Source: Priapulus caudatus (lineage: Eukaryota; Priapulida; Priapulimorpha; Priapulimorphida; Priapulidae). From it: a stretch of 26,217 bases of DNA. The stretch spans positions 69,049-95,265 of the forward strand of contig NW_014577358.1 in the NCBI RefSeq assembly GCF_000485595.1. Reading direction: 5' to 3'. The notes beneath the pieces were generated by a model, which saw nothing but the letters and a program-made list of their open reading frames with translations, ran no database searches and was not told the origin of the DNA. A program made the translations under genes and the position numbers. This document shows, piece by piece, positions 21,170 through 26,217 of the stretch; positions within the stretch are counted from its first letter, which is position 1; each line of letters opens with the position of its first letter.

Positions 21170-23754
21170 CTCAGTGTGGAAGCATTCTTGATGAATTGGG
21201 CATAGCCAAAAATACCAGCGGCCCTCTTGGGATACTGAGGCGAATAAAGCAAGTGTCTCGGAGAAGGGATCGGTTAGGAAAGGTCAACAGCTGCTGCCAT
21301 TTCGCATACTCATCAGGTATCCTGTTTGATGGACTTGAGGAGTTGTTCAAAGCGACAAGAAGAGCGATGAGAAGCTAAAACATTTAAATACTGGCTACAT
21401 TCATTATATGCGTCAATTTTGGCAAAGGACCTTTGTGCGGAGCTGATCGGGAAGGGAAATTGGCAAACTACACTTGCGAAACTGTTAAGCGGCTATCCTG
21501 GCCTACTTTCGCGACATTTGACTCGACAACTACCCTTCGCTGGAGTTCCCTATACCTGGCAGACTGCAAAGTGTCTGCCTGAGACGGCACCAGCTATTCA
21601 TGAAAACTTCTGAATGGCGGGCTTTGTGAATCAAAGGCGTTCGTTCAGTCATCTCACAGCCGTGCAATGGACATGTGCTTAGAGCAACCGATAAACCGTT
21701 CCTCAAAGAGCGTGCGGTATCATTGGTAGCACAGGAGCGAAGCATTACGCTTACGAAAAATATTGCGAATGATCAATTCACCATTAAAATTGATGTCTGT
21801 TCAACACCTGTTTAGGGAGATAAGCGTAGTCAGATATGGACGATTCAGAGCTTAGTTGTCAACCATAATTCACACTGGACGTACTGAAGGCGGGGAGCAA
21901 AGGTTTGATGACATGATGGCATTTGTGGTTACCCATGAATGAATCCGTGTTCAAAGTTGGCGAAGATACAGAACAACGGCTGCCACAACATCCTGTCGTC
22001 TGCCATTATGCCTGATGATGTTCAAAAAGGAATCTGGTGGACATCAGGATCTTGGTGTGAGACGGGTACAATGAATTTCGATAAGGATAGACTAATAGAC
22101 AAAGCGAAGCGGCCTAAGAGTGATGTAAAAAAAAAACCTATCTTCATAAGCGAAACTTGAAGACGTTTGCAAGGCATCGGCTCGAAAGAAGCAAACCAGC
22201 AAATATCAAACAACAAAACAAGAGAAGAAGGATTTTGGTGTTCAGCACAGAAGAAGTCTAGATATTGCTCGGTCGCGGTTGTGTGCCCGATATGTGTTCC
22301 AAACACCGACTCGGGTGTTCCCGATTACCTCTTGCGATTAGCGTGCGGTTTCATGAAGAAACCTGCCACAAGGTCTGAACTGACAAACGAACTCGAAAAG
22401 AACTGGACCAGTGCTTGATTACCAAGCCTCCGTCTTCAGTGGACGGCAATGCCAACTGCATACTTTGTAGATGTCATGGCATATGTGAGAAAGATTAGAC
22501 ACGTTCGTTCAGTTGGAACATTTGTGAGATTTCTGTGACGGTATCTGAACCGTCATTGGCGTGAGTGTCATTGCAGCCGTGATCGACTTTGTTTTTCGAT
22601 TCCTACATCGAAAGGCATCTGCTGAGCGACAGGTGAACGACAAATAGGCGAGGGACACTGAGACTCACCGATCGAGTACAGTAATCTCAATCCTGAGACT
22701 AAACTGCCAAAGGAAATGGGATGCTTCTGCGGATCAGCGGCGATGAGGCTAGACTTAGAGAAACTGCTAACTAGGTTTCTGATTGACATGTCCTAACACG
22801 AGTCCCGGGTGTGGAAATATGTAGTTAGCCAAACTGAGGGCAAGCAGTGTCTACGAAGACAAGGTCAGTCCATTGCCGGGATTAAAACGATATTACCAAT
22901 GAACTCGATTCTACTCTGGAAGAAGGCGGATGTTCGAATATGCCCATGTTTTGCATGCCATCAGGTCGGGTTGTTCAGAGGATTGTCGTTGCTGTCAGTG
23001 ACACTGATGTGTTCGCGTGCCTGTTGTTACATTTCGCCAGATCTTTAAAACGCATAGATATGGTTGAACTTGGATGAGAGCAGGTGTAGAGGACAGGTAT
23101 TCAGGTGACAATCCGCAGCTACATGTATTGCGCAGGCAAAGCGCAGGGGCGGTGAATTATGTAGATTGTACTGCCGCCTTCCATGCGTGACTGGGATGTT
23201 GACATCACAAAGCAATTTGGCCCGCACCAAATTGGGCCACCGCACTCAAAGTGAACCAATAGCACACCTGAAGGACTTCGGGAAAGAACGTCGGACAATT
23301 TAGTGTCTAGCTGCGATCGCGGAACTATATCGTTGGTACAAGTCGTGAACATAGTGACCATGTACTATACAAAATTATGGATGAATTACGACATTAGTCT
23401 TTAACCGCCACAAGCAAGTCTGTGACCGTACTGGACTTGCCACGACTAGCCACGCAACTACAGGACATATTCGAATCTCAGAGCCTTTTACTCCACCTAT
23501 AGTCAGATGAACTGTTTTGAGTGCCCTTACTCTGGAACCTACAGACTTTGGATTCGAACTTAATCAGAGTGGCTTGTTGTTCCAGTAGTTCCATCTACCT
23601 TTGCCGGACGATGTTGCAGTTGTGTGTTCCTTGTTGTGAAGTGGTTCTACAGCAAGGTGCGTGTGTCAACAAACGGTGGCCAACAGTTTTACGAATTTTG
23701 CAAATGCCAGACCGAACAAGTCAATTGACTGCCAGAAACTCAATTGGTATCTAA
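21170..23754 (+). pseudogene. Decayed gene: conserved protein with FEN/PIN-like motifs and CXC-like C-terminus
   Basis: No frame stays open, but fragments of the family appear in the right order with frame changes between them. They are GNWQTTLA (21456), RWSSLYLADCK (about 21538-21570), RAMDMCLEQPINRSSKS (21661-21711), EEADVRI and AHVLHAIR (about 22915-22965), and VQRIVVAVSDTDVFACLLLH (22973-23032) running on to KRIDMVEL. After these come AAFHA then GCDIT-like and GTKLGATALKV fragments (23150-23250), HLKDFGKE (23260-23284), TSHATTGHIR (23445-23474), LEPTDFGFELNQSGLLVP (23532-23587) and cysteine-rich remnants. The EEAD, SDTDV and GCD series resembles the acidic metal-binding residues of FEN/XPG-PIN nucleases. 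This is my inference; the family is uncharacterised as far as I know. Heavy decay suggests an old, dead copy. Confidence 0.7.
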
Positions 23755-24342
23755 GGACACACGTGATCAGTATTAAATGTTACGCTTACCTTAATACCAG
23801 TATACTGTAATGCTGCTAGTAATTTATAGCGACCTCTCCCGTGCCAAAAGTTGTCAATAAATGACGGTCAATATTGGTGGCCATCTAGCTTTGATCGGTG
23901 ATGCAGTGCGTTTTTAATCTGGTTATAGTCTCAGGGATAACTTGACCCTATAAACATAGCGGATAGACACAAAAATTAACCCTTCTATCATAAGTCTGCG
24001 AGAAGTTATAGCAGTTTCTATGATACGGTGTCCATTTTGACGGCATCTTAGATACAATGCATGCCAATGCATTTTCGATAGCGGTAATCAGTTTTTAATG
24101 GATGAGCCTGACCATAAATGGGGATAGACACCAAAATCAACCTCCTATCATAAATAGGTGGCGAGTTTATGTGTCAATACTGAATGACGCCATCGTTTAA
24201 CGCCATCTTGAATTCACCTCCTTCCCATGATTCAGGAATGTCTACCCAAGTTTTTTTTACTCCCAGGGGTGTCGCCTACATGAATCAAGCGTCAAACTGC
24301 GGGGACATATAAATGCCACGGATTCCCCCGCTGATTAGACTA
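23755..24342 (-). repeat. Right TIR of Element B
   Basis: Inverted copy of 20188-20785. GCATTTATATGTCCCCGCAG and TAAAAAAAACTTGGGTAGACATTCC (on the complement) mark the outer part. ACGCACTGCATCACCGATCAAAGCTAG and GTCATTTATTGACAA mark the inner part. Confidence 0.9.
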
Positions 24343-24923
24343 CTAATTTGACCTGCAACCGCCGAGCGAGACGGCCACACTTCGTTGCACATTGTCGCTA
24401 GTTCGATCAAGCTAGACACCAGTTACTGCAATCCTCTAATGCTTGCGCGCCAACGTTCTCAGTCTTGCGTGCACTTTGTTTACTATAACGCAGTTGGTAT
24501 TGAAATTGCCGCGCTGTCGCGATATTTGATTGCTACTAGCTAGCTAGCTGTCAGTCACTCAATACGGGTTGACTAATTAAGAACGAATATGTCATGTTAT
24601 CTGCCAAATTAGTAACGCATTACCTACTACTATGCCGGCAAGGCGGTCACACGCGCCTACGCAGCGCACGCCTCACGCAACCGAATGTTTAATTTTTAAT
24701 TAGTGATAAAATTGTTTTTAGATCGCTTTTAGGATAGCTTAACCACTTATTAAACAGAATATATAAGTTTATATTAAAGCACTTAATAACACCAAAATAA
24801 CGTTTGACGGCTTTTCAAATGTGTAATTCTAATCGCGTTCTCTTTTCACTGCAATGCCATGAAAGCTGTGCTTAGAGCCGCGATTGGCGAAATTTCAAAA
24901 ATGTGTTATTATTGTTATACTAT
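24343..24923. other. No gene recognised
   Basis: Mixed sequence with a short GCTAGCTAGCTAG run (24538-24550). No coding or repeat assignment. Confidence 0.4.
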
Positions 24924-25780
24924 GTCCTCCGCCAAGGGGTTGGCAGTGAGCGTTATGTGTTTTCACCGGGCGTGATGTTTGTGGGTTTGTAACACCGTTC
25001 TTGTGTACACGCCTAACTCAAAAAGTTATGGACGGATTTTGCATAAAATTTTACAGGATAGGTCAGAAATGGCTTAACTAGAATTGATGACGATTTGGTT
25101 CGGTGCTGATCTCGGATCCAATTAATTAATTCCCACATTTAATTAATAAAATTCAGGATAGGTCAGTTATATATATCGGAATAACTTTAATTAAAAAAAA
25201 AAATTTAATAAAATAAAAAAAAATATGAATTATATAATAATTAATTATATATAATTATAATTATATATTATTAATTATTATTATTTATTATATTATTTAT
25301 TTATTATATTTATTATAATTATTATTATAATTTGATTATTATATTATTATTAATTAAATAATAATTAAGTTAGTGTACTTTATATAATTATTATTATATT
25401 TATTATAATTATAATTATTATTATATTATAATTATTATATATTTATAATTATTATAATATAATAATATAATTATAATAATATGTTATAATAATATAATTA
25501 TAATAATAATAATTATATTAATTATAATTTTTTAATAATTATTAAATAATTACTAATTTATTATTTAATATTTAATAATTTAATAACTTAATTTAAAAAA
25601 AATTTAATTTATTAATTAATTAAATTTTTAGGATAAGTCCGAAATGGGGTAACTTTAGAATTGACTACATTTTGGTCGTGATCGCGGATTAATATTTTTT
25701 ATTTAATTAATTAATTAATTTTTTTACAGTGACAGAATCAGCTGGCTTGGCGGAGGTCTGCGTTCTCCGAGTGCTCTAGT
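24924..25780. mobile_element. CCTCCGCCA-family element, copy 3, expanded
   Basis: Inverted relative to copy 2. The left end CCTCCGCCAAGGGG (24926) leads into CGTGATGTTTGTGGGTTTG and CTCAAAAAGTTATGGACGGA. The right end TTGGCGGAGGTCTGCG leads into TCCGAGTGCTCTAGT (25780), the exact counterpart of the left extension of copy 2. Three GGATA(G/A)GTC(A/C)G monomers are visible (about 25056, 25156 and 25632). An A/T-only block of about 430 bp separates the last two, making this copy 2.5 times longer than copy 2. Confidence 0.83.
25180..25620. repeat. A/T-only low-complexity block
   Basis: Over 400 bp with almost no G or C, made of TTAATTA, ATAATTATA and TTATTATA units that are self-complementary throughout. 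It lies inside copy 3 of the CCTCCGCCA family and probably grew from its TTAATTAATTAA linker. Confidence 0.92.
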
Positions 25781-26080
25781 ATATAAATGTAATCACTTAA
25801 TTACGTTTATTAAGTACAAGTATAGAAATGTAGTACAGGTCAGGTTGTATGAACATCTTTACATGTAGATCTGCAAAAATATCTTCATTTTAAATCGAAT
25901 TTAAATATCATCTAGTTGTCGGTGCTGGGGGTCGTAGTCGTAGTTGTTTTATGGAGCTGTAGTGAGAACTAGAGGTGAGAACAAAAGAATAACAGAGAAG
26001 AAACGATAAGAAGAGAGAGAGAAAGATATATTATATAATATATATAATTAGATATATATTATATATATATAGGGAGATAG
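25781..26080. other. No gene recognised
   Basis: A short purine-rich (GA) and AT repeat begins near 25990. Nothing else was seen. Confidence 0.4.
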
Positions 26081-26217
26081 AGAGCGAGAGAGAGCGTACG
26101 TGCGTGAGTGAGTGAGTGAGTGATTGAGTGATTGGGTGATGGTGATTGAGTGAGTGAGTGAGTGAGTGAGTGAGTGAGTGCACGTGAGTGGGAGTTGACC
26201 GTGTGAGTGATGTGAGT
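26081..26217. repeat. GAGT tetranucleotide microsatellite
   Basis: GAGA then GAGTGAGT units, continuing to the edge of the window. Confidence 0.92.

Larger units (their letters stand above)
20188..24342 (+). mobile_element. Element B: 4.15-kb element with ~600-bp TIRs and a CXC/FEN-PIN-like gene remnant
   Basis: The outer ends are TAGTCTATCAGGCTGGGGGAA (left) and the complement of TAGTCTAATCAGCGGGGGAA (right). Inverted similarity continues inward for about 600 bp to GATCACTGTGTC at 20772-20785 and its counterpart beginning 23755. Candidate 3-bp flanks CTA occur on both sides (20185-20187, 24343-24345), too short to be decisive. The right TIR starts immediately after the gene remnant ends. 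The only gene is a decayed member of the same superfamily as in Element A. No DDE, RT or integrase signature was found. Confidence 0.75.

Overview
The window looks like nuclear DNA of a bilaterian invertebrate, probably marine. It shows split genes with GT/AG introns, abundant microsatellites, several families of TIR-bearing DNA transposons and a non-LTR retrotransposon remnant. There is no operon structure, bacterial gene or CRISPR array. I cannot name the species.

Host gene (about 3.6-8.6 kb, minus strand). Four small exons splice into the N-terminal part of a class B1 (secretin-family) peptide-hormone GPCR. They encode a complete six-cysteine hormone-receptor domain plus transmembrane helix 1, most like the CRF/diuretic hormone 44 receptor branch. 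All junctions have GT/AG boundaries and compatible phases. The signal-peptide exon was not found, and the TM2-TM7 exons must lie beyond position 1. A 1.1-kb TIR element, a short MITE-like element and microsatellites sit in its introns.

Left and middle intergenic DNA. 1-3.5 kb holds simple repeats and fragmentary transposon ends. 9.4-9.9 kb is a GGAT/GATA microsatellite, and 10.0-10.6 kb is CpG-rich. 11.5-12.7 kb has a hAT-like terminus with its CTCTAGAG target site, a 20-bp minisatellite and the 3' end of a LINE ORF2.

Right half: mobile elements. Two decayed elements (about 12.85-15.80 kb and 20.19-24.34 kb) each carry one plus-strand pseudogene of the same large, to my knowledge unnamed, metazoan protein superfamily. 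It has a conserved N-terminal region, a central FEN/PIN-like acidic motif set and a C-terminal cysteine-rich CXC (Tesmin/TSO1-like) segment. Each pseudogene is flanked by long inverted repeats built from roughly 165-190-bp subrepeats, and the second element has TIRs of about 600 bp. No reverse transcriptase, integrase or DDE transposase is visible in either. This is the best candidate for an undescribed mobile system. Between them lies a foldback-like element (16.62-18.43 kb) whose arms carry arrays of a 22-bp CGACGTCG-centred unit, with a second element nested in its core. Three members of one short family (ends ACCTCCGCCA / TGGCGGAGGT) occur at 3.75, 17.1 and 24.9 kb, differing in the number of internal AT-rich monomers. 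The window ends in AT-rich and GAGT repeats.
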